From Mesostigma viride (Eukaryota; Streptophyta; Mesostigmatophyceae; Mesostigmatales; Mesostigmataceae), in NCBI GenBank assembly GCA_009746045.1, contig RPFO01000231.1:913888-977887 (forward strand): a DNA stretch of 64,000 nucleotides. The letters are read 5' to 3'. The notes beneath the pieces were generated by a model that did not search any database, was not told the origin of the DNA, and was given only the letters and a program-made list of their open reading frames with translations. The position numbers and the translations under genes are program-made. Below, one piece after another: positions 28,968 to 38,882 of the stretch; within the stretch, counting starts at the first letter, position 1, and each line of letters begins with the position of its first letter.

Positions 28968-31019
28968 ATGGCGCCTAAAACAAGGGGTAAAGGTAAACCT
29001 AAAGGGTCAGAGGATAGGGAGACGGGTATAGATAGTCCGGCCGTACAGGCACATGAGGAGATATCACAGCGGAGCCCAGCCTCCCAGCAGGGCAGCTCTG
29101 CAGGTCACCCAGGTGTGCTGGCTAGTCCCGCCCGTGAGTCGTACAGACCACAGGCCGGAATGTTCATAGATAGCGAGCAGCAGCAGCATATGCAGGGAGA
29201 ATTTTTCAGTAGGTCGGAACGGGTGGAGACCGGCCCGAGGCGGGAGTCTCCCAGGTCAGATCCAATGAGTGCATCCATCCCACCGGCACAGCCCCCGCAG
29301 CAAATGCAGCCGCAGCATGAGCAACCGCCCCAGTTGCAACCGCCGCCGCGGCCACAGTGGCAACCGCAGCCCAAAGGTCAGCTTAGCCAGAACGCGGCCT
29401 TTTACCATGCGCAACGGGCCCAACGATTAGAGCACCCATGGTCAGTAAACGGACGCGGACGCGGTCGCGGTAGCCCATCCCGGCCGGAACCCGCGCGTCG
29501 TGTATCATTCAGCAGCGAGCCACAATCCATGGGCACCTCACCGTGGTCGACGGAAGAGGGGGAGGTCGAACTTCCCCCCCGCTACGATGAGGATGCCGAG
29601 GAGCGCCCTGAGACGCGCCTGGGTCAGTCCTTCCCAGTGACGGGCCCCGCGCGTCCTAGCATGGCGCATGGCCCCAACTTGAATCTGAGCCGGTTAGACC
29701 TCAACGATCCCGGTTACGAACACCCGACATCCGTTTGGTTGCGGCGAGGCGCTGAGACCTCGCGCAGCCAGCCGCGGGCTGCTGGGCCCCCATCGCTGCC
29801 GGCGTCCTTTAACCGTCCGCCCTTTTGCGCTAAAGGAGGCCCGCGGGCGGCCACGGTCAAGGCTCCGCCCATGCCCGATTTCAAAACCGTGCCCAAGTTG
29901 CGCGCGGACATGACCCCGCGCGAGATCGATGAGTGGGAACGCATGGTGTTGGCGGTCTATTGGGCATGGTGCGAGCATCACGATTGGGAGTTGGCCACTG
30001 ATGTGCTAATTCCCTATCTAGTAGCGATGTGCATGGATCCGTCCGTTGTCGGCATCCTCCACTGTGAGAGCGTCGCGTCACGCACCTACCCGCGCACGGT
30101 CGAGGAGCTGATGGCCCGCATCCGGCGAAAGTTGGTGCCACCGGACTACAAGCTCCATGAGCGCCTGGCCTTTGGCAAGTTCCGTCAGGGCAGCACGCCT
30201 TTTCGCGAATTCCTCACCGAGTTTGAGGCGTACACTGCCCGGCTTGACGACATGACCTGGACCGAGTACAAGGCACGGTTCATCGAGGCGCTGCACCCGG
30301 ACCTCTTGGATGAGGTGCTCAAGCACTATGCCGAGGTCCCATGGGAGGAGTGGGATGTGATAAAAATTCAGCAGTACCTGCTACAAGTCTCGGATGTGAT
30401 CGCCCGCCGCCGTGCAGCATCTACACGGCGCTTCCCGCTCGCGGCACACCGGCGCGTTCACTTCACCACCGCGGACCCTGAGGTCGCACAGGAGGACGCG
30501 TATGACTACGAGCTGCCAGCGGAGAGCGATTATGACCCTGATTTCCAGGTCAATGCGATCGATCCGGCCACTTCCCGCTGCTTTGCGTGCGGCGAGGTTG
30601 GCCACCTCAAGCGCAAGTGCCCTCGCCTGCGCGCCCGCAAGGATGAGGAGACGCATGTACCCCAGTTCTCTGGCCCCGCCTTCGGCAAACGTCCGGACCC
30701 TGCGCAGCGAGGCGATCGGCCCCGTAATGCGGGAGCACGTGCAGCCAAGCTGCAGGATGCCCGCCGCCAGCCCGCGCAGTATCAAACGCCTCGGGCCTCA
30801 GGTCCATCCTTCCAACGGGTGACCCGCGAGGTGAACAAGGTGCTAGCGCAGCAACGAGGCGCGGCCGATCACGACTCGGACAGTGGGCGGCTGGATGCCC
30901 AGGCCATCGCAGGCTATGCGTATGGCGACGACGATGAGGAGGAACCGGTGGAGGAGGGGGAAGAGCGGACCGGGCGGTCGAACGAGGCGGCCTCCCGGCC
31001 ATCCGTTCCTCGCGCGTAG
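28968..31019 (+). CDS. Gypsy gag polyprotein (683 aa)
   Basis: ATG at 28968 in good context (ACCATGGCG); the frame is open upstream to 28923 but without support. It starts MAPKTRGKGKPKGSEDRETG. Residues 1-300 are disordered, rich in Pro, Gln and Arg. Residues about 307-470 form the retrotransposon capsid domain (MTPREIDEWERMVLAVYW, FREFLTEFEAYTARLDDMTW). A zinc knuckle CFACGEVGHLKRKC sits at residues 538-551. The tail is acidic. Gag forms the particle and binds RNA. Protease continues in the +1 frame, overlapping the gag end from about 30883. Confidence 0.88.
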   Translation: MAPKTRGKGKPKGSEDRETGIDSPAVQAHEEISQRSPASQQGSSAGHPGVLASPARESYRPQAGMFIDSEQQQHMQGEFFSRSERVETGPRRESPRSDPMSASIPPAQPPQQMQPQHEQPPQLQPPPRPQWQPQPKGQLSQNAAFYHAQRAQRLEHPWSVNGRGRGRGSPSRPEPARRVSFSSEPQSMGTSPWSTEEGEVELPPRYDEDAEERPETRLGQSFPVTGPARPSMAHGPNLNLSRLDLNDPGYEHPTSVWLRRGAETSRSQPRAAGPPSLPASFNRPPFCAKGGPRAATVKAPPMPDFKTVPKLRADMTPREIDEWERMVLAVYWAWCEHHDWELATDVLIPYLVAMCMDPSVVGILHCESVASRTYPRTVEELMARIRRKLVPPDYKLHERLAFGKFRQGSTPFREFLTEFEAYTARLDDMTWTEYKARFIEALHPDLLDEVLKHYAEVPWEEWDVIKIQQYLLQVSDVIARRRAASTRRFPLAAHRRVHFTTADPEVAQEDAYDYELPAESDYDPDFQVNAIDPATSRCFACGEVGHLKRKCPRLRARKDEETHVPQFSGPAFGKRPDPAQRGDRPRNAGARAAKLQDARRQPAQYQTPRASGPSFQRVTREVNKVLAQQRGAADHDSDSGRLDAQAIAGYAYGDDDEEEPVEEGEERTGRSNEAASRPSVPRA

Positions 31020-31416
31020 TGTCCCTCCCCTTGGGGTAGAAGTAGCGGTAGCTCAGGTAGATAGGGTAGATAGCGTAGTAGGAGTAAATAGTGTAGATAG
31101 CAGTAGCTCCGCCGTACAGGCACCGTTAGTTGCGGATACAGGCGCGAGTATGGAGCCAGTTGGTGCGGCTCCAGCCACGGCTACAATTCCGGCTTCGGGC
31201 AGCAACGCGGACGCCCCGCCGACGCATGCAGCCCCGAGGAGTGCGGCCCGCAGCTTGCTCCTCTTTCGAGGGGGTCTGGCAGGGCCATCAACAGCACTGG
31301 ACCCCTTCCTCAAGGGCAAGACTGTCATGGACGTGCAGTTCATGGTCGACACGGGCGCTTCCACGTCATTCATCAATGAGGCACTGGCGCGTCGCGCTGG
31401 CTACACTATAAGTTAA
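30883..31416 (+). pseudogene. Gypsy protease, truncated by Copia insertion
   Basis: In the +1 frame relative to gag. The retropepsin active site FMVDTGASTSFINEALARRA lies at about 31340-31400. The coding sequence is cut at 31411, immediately after the GYTI codons, by the Copia LTR. The usual flap and ILG strand are missing. Confidence 0.85.
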
Positions 31417-32037
31417 TATTGCCTGGCAAGCAATATTATTCTACTAAGCTACTTGGCTTGTAGAGATTCTACTTCCGGTTACTACAATCCAGAAACGGGT
31501 TCATTCTGATGAGTATTGCTCGAGATATGAGCAAGATACTGTTCTACTACATTCTACTTGGATTCGGTGATTCTACGGTGGTTCTTCAAGTGACGCGTGG
31601 CATACGACGTCTTGTCACAGTGTACGATAGGACATTTAGTCTCCGACACTGCGGTCTATTCAATGCTATTGATTAGACGTAACAAATAGTGACAGGACTT
31701 GTGCGACAGGACACTGATGTGACTATTTATGGATAACGAGTCGAGATCTGCTGGTCCAGAGTGAAGGACAGCAATATTGTGAGATGATCTGTCCTATCAG
31801 TCATCTGGATGTGACTGCGTCACAATTAGTATATAACGAGCAGGACGCTGCCACTTGGTAGCACCACTTTCCCTGCACCTGTGTCCTCGCACCTTCGGCG
31901 ACGGTTCTCACGTGCCTCGTGCGTTCTGTGCTGGTAGCCATAACCAGCAACGTAAACCTATTGATTAATATAACTACTTCCTCTGTAGATATTAATCAGT
32001 GCAGGCTGAACCACAGTTCAGCCACAGTTTCGTTAAC
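31412..32037 (+). repeat. Copia 5' LTR
   Basis: Starts GTTAATATTGCCTGGCAAGC; AATATTGC and GCAATATT form a perfect 8-bp stem at the very start. It carries a GTGACTGCGTCAC palindrome near 31814, then ATTAGTATATAACGAGC as a possible TATA region. Confidence 0.88.
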
Positions 32038-32119
32038 TCGAATTACAAGCGAGTTCGTAATCTACTGATTACGGCATTGATTTCTGGTGTCGGCAATTTT
32101 TACGGTGTTTTTCCATTAT

Positions 32120-32683
32120 ATGGGAAACACGCGTGAATATCGTGAGCCATCTCCCGAGCGTGCGTCGGCTCCATCGTCTTCAGGCTTTAATTTCAACGTT
32201 CAACGTACGGCGTCAACTGCTGCGCTGCATTCGCGTGCTGTTCAACCTTCGCTGTCTCAAGCGCTCGTCAGCCGGCCGCCAGTTTCTAACGATCTGCATC
32301 AGTTCGTCGACGACCTTACTCAAGATTTGGAAATCCTGTCGGAAAATTCCCATATTTTCCGAAGGCTTGCAGCGTCGGGATCAGACGAGCAAGCTCAAGT
32401 AATTTCGGCGCTTCGCACCTACGGCTTGGGTGTTCTGGCGTTGGCGACAGCGTGGTCTGGAATTTCGGCGACTCTTCCGACTGTCGCAGTTCCGGTTAGC
32501 AACAACGGGTGGGCGTCGTCAGTCAACGGTATCATAAACGTCGCTGCTTCGATTCAGCGGCAATCAAACGCTGAGGAGCCAGGTGAAAACAGCGAGGGGC
32601 TTCCTGATTTATATCCGAGTATTGTGCAGCAGATTTTGGATAACGTATTGCAGTTTCCGCGCGACGATATGCGGCTGGATTAA
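32120..32683 (+). CDS. Copia leader ORF, function unknown (187 aa)
   Basis: ATG at 32120 (MGNTREYREPSPERASAPSS). N-terminal Ser/Pro-rich part, then a helical region (DDLTQDLEILSENSHIFRRL) and an Ala/Val-rich middle. It ends DDMRLD-TAA. It is followed by 150 non-coding bases and then the gag start. It could be an N-terminal gag piece or a separate accessory protein; I recognise no domain. Confidence 0.5.
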   Translation: MGNTREYREPSPERASAPSSSGFNFNVQRTASTAALHSRAVQPSLSQALVSRPPVSNDLHQFVDDLTQDLEILSENSHIFRRLAASGSDEQAQVISALRTYGLGVLALATAWSGISATLPTVAVPVSNNGWASSVNGIINVAASIQRQSNAEEPGENSEGLPDLYPSIVQQILDNVLQFPRDDMRLD

Positions 32684-32833
32684 ATTTTCTGTTATAATTA
32701 ACAGAGAATTAATTCAGGAAAATTTTTTTCTTGGTTCCAGAGCTTAAGGGATTAATTTATTAATTCCCCAGCAGTATTCTTTCTTCAGCATCGGCATCGG
32801 CATCGACAGTTGTCATCGGCATTCGCAGCGACC

Positions 32834-34327
32834 ATGCAGGGTTTGGAAGACGGCGAGATACGCGGCGAACAAATGCTGCGGGGTCAGAATTTTAATCAGA
32901 ATTTTAATCGCCAGCAGCAGCAGCAGAGCAGCCCCGCAGAGCCAAGGCCCAGGAGGGCTTTGCTATTCTTAACCAGCTTCCCAGTCTCAAGGAGCACTGG
33001 ACTGTTAAGGATAAGGATATTACCATTAGGCACCTTAAGGGATATAAGGGCTTATATAATGGTAACAATCCTCTGCAGGTGCTGTGTATGTCACAGTACC
33101 TTCTTAAGTGTCCCAAGAGGGTGCAGAAGTATGTAAATGACAAGTTTGAGGATGGAGATTCCTGGGAGGTTTTTATAGCTGAGTTTGAGGTGTTCCTAGA
33201 TGATAAGAGGGCTAGTGATGGCTCCTTTTGGAAGAAGGAGTACATTGATTTCAAGGCTGAGGGTCTGATTCTGCAGGCATTTGAGGATTTTCAGGAGCTC
33301 AGGCACAATTGTGCTGGCAAGGGGTATGTAGTGTCAGATGAGATTGCCATGGATGATTTCCTAGGTAGCCTGGGATTGGATGAGGTCACCTTGGATAACC
33401 TGCAGGTGCACATGCGTACATGCACCACCTGGGCTGCTATGGTGGCCAAGATCAAGGATTATTTCAGGGGCAAGTATGTGGGAGGCAAGAAGGAGGCAGA
33501 CAAGGCCAGGGAGAAGCAGAAGGAGAAGGATAAGGTGGATATGGCAGCTGCAGCAGGGGCAGTGTTCCCAAGGTCAAGGGCAACCAATGGGGGGGCAGCC
33601 CTCCAACGGTTATGGTCCACCAAGGTCAGGGCCTTCCAAGCGGGGGGGCTTCCAGGCCAAGGGCTTCAGTGGCTTCAAGCGTCGTGGAGGTCCTTCCCAG
33701 GAGCAGCCAGCGGCTCAGCGTCCCAGATTTGATTTCAACAGGGTGGGGTCCCAGCGGGGACCACCTGGGGTGGGGACACCTCGTATCACATGTTATTTCT
33801 GTCACCAGCAGGGCCACATCCGTAAGGACTGCCCTAGCTGGCGTAAGCAAAGGGGCCAAGGTGGGTATAACAACCCAACCTGACGGGCTCAGCCTTCCCT
33901 GGGCTTGCTAGGGTCCGCCAGGGAGGGGGCTAAGAGTGACCCCCCCATTACTCTGGATGAAGTTGATTTGCTCCCTGCACAGGTTGAGAGTCTCCCACTT
34001 AAGGTTGAGAGTCCCCCTGCACAGGTTGAGGGTGCATCCATGGAGGAAGAACACAATGGGGTAGTGACTGGGTCTTCCCACGTCACCATGGTGAAAGCAG
34101 TTACCACAAGGCAACAACGTTCCCACATGGCTCTTGGAGGTAGTTTGCGTACTCCTTCAATGTTGGAGCGTGGAAGTCCTGCCTTAGGGCAGGAAGCTCC
34201 TCTAGAGGAGGAGGGTGAGGCTGATGGCCTGAATGATGCAATGGGGAGCATGGTTGTAAGTGAGCGTGCTGTTCCAGCACCTCACCTGTATTTAATAAAA
34301 TGTCTCTTGTGTCAAACATTGCATTGA
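32834..34327 (+). pseudogene. Copia gag with zinc knuckle, frameshifted
   Basis: Starts MQGLEDGEIRGEQMLRGQNF, then a CAG-repeat region where the frame changes (about 32900-32945). The capsid-like part ILNQLPSLKEHWTVKDKDIT through YIDFKAEGLILQAFEDFQEL is in a second frame to about 33560. A third frame carries the Gln/Gly-rich segment and the knuckle CYFCHQQGHIRKDC (about 33790-33832), stopping at 33883 and reopening to 34327. These breaks could be decay or sequencing errors in repeats. No protease motif is present in this region. Confidence 0.68.
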
Positions 34328-37300
34328 GATTGCATCACATGTTTGGTCATGCTGCCCAGGCACTCCAGTTTGCAAGGAGGCTGGGAGGGACATCTTTGTT
34401 TAATGCAGTAAAACAGGTTGCTGAGGCTTGTTCCTGTAGGCTGGTTGCTCCCAAGCCTAAGAAGTCTCATGTCAGACAACCTGTGTTGCAGCCTGGATAT
34501 GTACAATGTGATATCCAAGAAATCAGGAAACTGATTTTGTTGGTTGGTGTTGACAGATATACCAAGTACAAGGTGCTGGAGCTGTTGCAAGACAAGTCTA
34601 AGCCATGTTTGGTGGCTGGGCTCCAGGCTATCAGATCCAGAATGAAACCAGTGATCCAGCTGCAGTGTGATTTAGAATTTGAGTGCTGCATGGGGAATGA
34701 AGACCTCCCTGAGTTATTTGTTGTACACAGGGAGTCCCATGGCAGTCAAGGCGTGGTGGAGAGGACAATCAGAGAACTCAAGACTATTCTGCTGACGGAG
34801 AAGAAGATTCCAAGATTGGTTCCAGCTATTATCAAGACGGCCTGGTTAAGGTCAGTTGAGGACAGATTGAATGTCAGGGCATCCATGTATGTTGGAGAGG
34901 TCCCTGTGACTCCATTATCATTGCATCTTCGGGAGCTCCCTACTGAGGTTGAGCAAGCCTGGAAAGATAGCCTTATGTTCAAGTTTGCCAAGTTGAGGCA
35001 GAAAGACAAGGGCTGGAGTGTTCTGAAACCTGTTGTTGGCCAGAGGGTAATTGTGTGGAAAGAGCCCAAGCTTGCAGGCAAGCGTGGTAGCTGGCACCCT
35101 GGAGTAGTGACCAGGGTGGAACTAGCTGGGCACAAGTGCTGGGTGAAGATGGAGGATCCTCCCCAGAATGTGCACCGTCTGTCGTGGTCATATGTACGTC
35201 TAAGGGGTGCTGAAGCAGAGGCAGTAGCTCCTGATGTGACAACCTTGCCAGTTGGTCATGACGTCATCCCTGATCATCACGTTCAAGCTGGAAGTAATCC
35301 CCGGGTAAGTCCTGGCCAGACCCCTGGATCGGTTAACTTTCCATCCTTAGGACAGGCAGATGTGGTCCCCTCTAGCCTCACTAAGCATAGAGGTGTGGGC
35401 CTGAAAGATGTGGTGCTGGCTATGCAAAAAGCCAAGCAAGGACCTCGGGTGTCCAAGCTCAGCCAGTTGGAGGAGTCCGAGGATGCTGTCCTAGAGGTAG
35501 ATACCAATGCTGAGGTTTCTGTTATGGGATCTCAACATACAGGTCAACGGCAGGTGCTTTCGCCTAGTTGTGCTTGGGTGTCTGACTTTAGTGGCAGGAC
35601 ACACATTATGGTATTGGGAGAGGTGCTGGTACCCTTCATGGGTGAGGATGTCACATTTCTTGTGCTTGAAGATTATGATGGCCCTATCATCTTGGGTCAA
35701 AATTTTCTGAGCTCTCCTAGAATTGTTGTGGCATCTGATAAGCTGAGAAAGTTTGGCTGGGGTAGCATACCCTTGGTCAATTTTAAAACCTCCCTTGCCA
35801 GTGTATTTAATTCTGTGAAAGCGATCAAGAATGTGCAGTGGCCTGAGAATCAGATTCCTGTGGCTTCCAGTCTTGTTATGCCAGCTGCTCTACACCCTAG
35901 CAGTATTGGTATTACTAAGAGATCACTGGCTGCTCATTCTCCTCTTAGCTATGATCAGCTTGTCCAGGAAATGAGTTCTCCTCTAATGTTTGAGGCCTGG
36001 AGGCTAGCATTTGCCAAGGCTCTAGAGGAGTGGTTGCAGTTTGACTGCTGTCAGCCTGTGAATGAAGTTCCCCCATACAGTACACGGTTGAAGCTCAGAT
36101 TCGTCATCAAGCGGAAGGAGGTGGAGGGGGTGTCTGTTCCCCATGTGCGTCCAGTTCTCAATGAATACCGTGGTACTGGGGATCTTCTGGGCGAGGAGTT
36201 GTATACACCTGGGATGCTACATGATACATGGCGTATTTTATTGTGCCTGTATGTCGGTATGCTGAACCAGGGTGCTGATATGTCTTCAGTTCTGCTAGAT
36301 TTCAAGAGAGCATTTCTGAAGGGTGATCCCAGTGTGGCTCAGCAGGTGTGGCATTGTGAAACTCCATTTCATGTGCCAGTTCCTGTAGCCTGGCAGGCAG
36401 AGCTCCAGTCTAGCTACCTGCTGATTCTGAAGGGTCTAGAAGGTCTCAGGTCCAGTCCCATCATTTGGAGGCTCACCTTGGAAGACTTCTTGACTAAACA
36501 CTGTGGGTTGAAGGTGTCATCTGTGGACCCATGTTTATTGCTGGGTAGGTGGCATGATTTACCTGTGTATGCTAGCCTGCATGGTGATGACTTGCACTTG
36601 ATTGCTCCCACTAAGTGGTTGAGTCAGTTTGTGCCCATCATTAATGATGCATTTCCTTTGGGAAAAGAATTGTGGCAGAAGCCTGGAGAGGCTGTCACGT
36701 TCTGTGGAATGCAGGCTACATTGGTTCAGGAGGGGAGTCAGTGGCTGATTAAGCTGCAGGCGGGCAATGACTACAAGAGTACCATTCTTCAATCTGTTCC
36801 AGAGGTCATGACGTCATCCATTGCACCTGAGCTGAAAGGCAAGTTGGCCTGGTATGGCAGCATTTGTGGGCCTGACATGATGGTCCATAGCAGATCCCCT
36901 GATGATGTGCTAATTCTGGAGGAGCCTTCCCAGATTATTGCACATGTTAACAAGTCTCCTGGTATTACTTTAGCTGGGATTGATTTGTCTTTGCCATTTT
37001 CCTTGGATATCTATGTTGATAGCTCCATGGATAGCAGGCAAGTTTCTAAGGTCAGAGGCAGGTCAGCTGGCTTGTTTGTGCTTCAGCAACATAGGCCTAG
37101 TCTTGTGGCCTGGTACAGTCGTCTTCAAAGAAGGGTTGCTGTGAGTTCAGATGTCTCTGAGTGCAGAGCCATTTGTGAAGGGATTCAGTCCAGTTTGTAC
37201 ATCAAGGAGCTGTTGCTAGCTATGGCTTCAGTGACTCCTCATACTCTTCAGATGGAAACCTTGATCCTTTCAGATAACATGGGCATGGTCCAGTTTGTGC

Positions 37301-37479
37301 ACAAGCAGTTGGCCAGGAGCAGAGATCTGGATTATCTCCTGTTGAAGGAGTTGGCAGGTCTGGTGGATATTCAACATCTTCCAGGTTCTGAGAATCCTGC
37401 TGATGCCTTGACCAAGTTACCTCACAAGTCTGCTGAGCAATATAAGCTTCTTTACAAGCTGATGAGCTCCTCTGTGTGA
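34300..37479 (+). CDS. Copia-like pol: integrase, protease-like, RT, RNase H (1059 aa)
   Basis: Single open frame from MSLVSNIALRLHHMFGHAAQ. Integrase: His/Cys N-terminal region, then acidic residues D71 (VQCDIQEI), D124 (LQCDLEFE) and E154 (GVVERTIREL), an Asp-Glu spacing of 29. Residues about 395-480 resemble a retropepsin: EVDTNAEVSVMG (D401, Asn in place of Gly) and DGPIILGQNFLSSPRI. RT: LDFKRAFLKG (D667) and ASLHGDDLHLIA (D763/D764, HGDD where YVDD is usual). RNase H: DIYVDSSMDS (D907), SECRAI (E954), LSDNMG (D992), and ENPADALTKLP at the end. Standard Copia order is protease-integrase-RT-RNase H; here the protease-like part follows integrase. The altered residues could mean loss of protease activity. 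Confidence 0.85.
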   Translation: MSLVSNIALRLHHMFGHAAQALQFARRLGGTSLFNAVKQVAEACSCRLVAPKPKKSHVRQPVLQPGYVQCDIQEIRKLILLVGVDRYTKYKVLELLQDKSKPCLVAGLQAIRSRMKPVIQLQCDLEFECCMGNEDLPELFVVHRESHGSQGVVERTIRELKTILLTEKKIPRLVPAIIKTAWLRSVEDRLNVRASMYVGEVPVTPLSLHLRELPTEVEQAWKDSLMFKFAKLRQKDKGWSVLKPVVGQRVIVWKEPKLAGKRGSWHPGVVTRVELAGHKCWVKMEDPPQNVHRLSWSYVRLRGAEAEAVAPDVTTLPVGHDVIPDHHVQAGSNPRVSPGQTPGSVNFPSLGQADVVPSSLTKHRGVGLKDVVLAMQKAKQGPRVSKLSQLEESEDAVLEVDTNAEVSVMGSQHTGQRQVLSPSCAWVSDFSGRTHIMVLGEVLVPFMGEDVTFLVLEDYDGPIILGQNFLSSPRIVVASDKLRKFGWGSIPLVNFKTSLASVFNSVKAIKNVQWPENQIPVASSLVMPAALHPSSIGITKRSLAAHSPLSYDQLVQEMSSPLMFEAWRLAFAKALEEWLQFDCCQPVNEVPPYSTRLKLRFVIKRKEVEGVSVPHVRPVLNEYRGTGDLLGEELYTPGMLHDTWRILLCLYVGMLNQGADMSSVLLDFKRAFLKGDPSVAQQVWHCETPFHVPVPVAWQAELQSSYLLILKGLEGLRSSPIIWRLTLEDFLTKHCGLKVSSVDPCLLLGRWHDLPVYASLHGDDLHLIAPTKWLSQFVPIINDAFPLGKELWQKPGEAVTFCGMQATLVQEGSQWLIKLQAGNDYKSTILQSVPEVMTSSIAPELKGKLAWYGSICGPDMMVHSRSPDDVLILEEPSQIIAHVNKSPGITLAGIDLSLPFSLDIYVDSSMDSRQVSKVRGRSAGLFVLQQHRPSLVAWYSRLQRRVAVSSDVSECRAICEGIQSSLYIKELLLAMASVTPHTLQMETLILSDNMGMVQFVHKQLARSRDLDYLLLKELAGLVDIQHLPGSENPADALTKLPHKSAEQYKLLYKLMSSSV

Positions 37480-38180
37480 GTTGAGCAATTCCAGTTGGAG
37501 CTTTGAGTTTGGTGACTGATTGGGTGAGAAGAGCTAACATAGAGCTGGGCTCTGTTATGCTGAGAGCTGTGATGCTCTGAGGGCAGTAATGCTCTGTGTA
37601 CATATGTGTATAATACTGTATTCTATGTAATGCTCAGTCATGGAGCATGATGTTGGTTGGGGGTTTGTCCTCAGTTTGAGGTTTGTCTCAACCAAAGGGA
37701 TTTTATAGGGCAGGGTTCGATTCCCTGGGGCTGCTTAGGCGGATTTTCCCGGATTGGCTGGCCCATCAACCTTGCTGGTGAGGTGGCGACAGGTCCCCCT
37801 AGTTTTGTCCCAGACAGAGGAATGTAGTTTGTCATGTGCTTAATATATTTTGTGATGTGCTATTTCTCAGTCCATGGTGGGCGCCAGTTCTGATAACTAT
37901 CAATGTCTACCTGATAAGGTCTTGTGGGTAACTTGTGGGGTTCCAATCAGGAGCCATTATGGTGATGATTCCATTTTGGTCATTATTCTGGTTAGCCACA
38001 AGCTGCTATTCCAAACACTTGGCTTTCTACTTCCAGTGGATAGGGAATTCATTGTAATTCGTCATGGCTGAGATGTGTTGTGATCTGGTGCTTGATTAAT
38101 CCCGAGCAGAGACTACAGAGAGCTGGGAGGGATGTCAAGTGCTATGCATGTTGTTTCTATATATGTGTTGCCAAGCCTAA
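37480..38180 (+). other. Copia 3' untranslated region
   Basis: About 700 bp between the pol stop and the polypurine tract. The open frames at 37874-38292 are short, overlap each other and resemble nothing known. Confidence 0.5.
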
Positions 38181-38256
38181 CAGCTCTAAAAGAAAGAAAG
38201 GGCTGGAGTTAATATGGCTGTTATGTCCAAGCTCTAAAAGAGAAGAAAGGGCTGGA
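38181..38256 (+). promoter_or_regulatory. Copia polypurine tract, duplicated
   Basis: AAAAGAGAAGAAAGGGCTGG directly precedes the 3' LTR. A near copy (AGCTCTAAAAGAAAGAAAGG) followed by GCTGGAGTTAATAT occurs 50 bp upstream, so the tract plus the first bases of the LTR are tandemly duplicated. Confidence 0.75.
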
Positions 38257-38882
38257 GTTAATATTGCCTGGCAAGCAATATTATTCTACTAAGCTACTTG
38301 GCTTGTAGAGATTCTACTTCCGGTTACTACAATCCAGAAACGGGTTCATTCTGATGAGTATTGCTCGAGATATGAGCAAGATACTGTTCTACTACATTCT
38401 ACTTGGATTCGGTGATTCTACGGTGGTTCTTCAAGTGACGCGTGGCATACGGCGTCTTGTCACAGTGTACGATAGGACATTTAGTCTCCGACACTGCGGT
38501 CTATTCAATGCTATTGATTAGACGTAACAAATAGTGACAGGACTTGTGCGACAGGACACTGATGTGACTATTTATGGATAACGAGTCGAGATCTGCTGGT
38601 CCAGAGTGAAGGACAGCAATATTGTGAGATGATCTGTCCTATCAGTCATCTGGATGTGACTGCGTCACAATTAGTATATAACGAGCAGGACGCTGCCACT
38701 TGGTAGCACCACTTTCCCTGCACCTGTGTCCTCGCACCTTTGGCGACGATTCTCACGTGCCTCGTGCATTCTGTGCTGGTAGCCATAACCAGCAACGTAA
38801 ACCTATTGATTAATATAACTACTTCCTCTGTAGATATTAATCAGTGCAGGCTGAACCACAGTTCAGCCACAGTTTCGTTAAC
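38257..38882 (+). repeat. Copia 3' LTR
   Basis: 626 bp, differing from the 5' LTR at about four positions, for example CATACGGCGTC for CATACGACGTC and CTTTGGCGACGATTC for CTTCGGCGACGGTTC. Confidence 0.9.

Larger units (their letters stand above)
31412..38882 (+). mobile_element. Copia-like LTR retrotransposon inserted in the Gypsy
   Basis: LTRs at 31412-32037 and 38257-38882 (626 bp, about four differences) with unusual termini GTTAAT...GTTAAC instead of TG...CA. Internal: small ORF, gag with zinc knuckle, a pol ORF of 1059 codons, polypurine tract. No target duplication: TATAA lies to the left, TCAAG to the right. Gypsy sequence between the protease and the end of RT is missing at this point, so insertion or later recombination deleted it. 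The RT/RNase H order and motifs are Copia-type. Confidence 0.88.
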
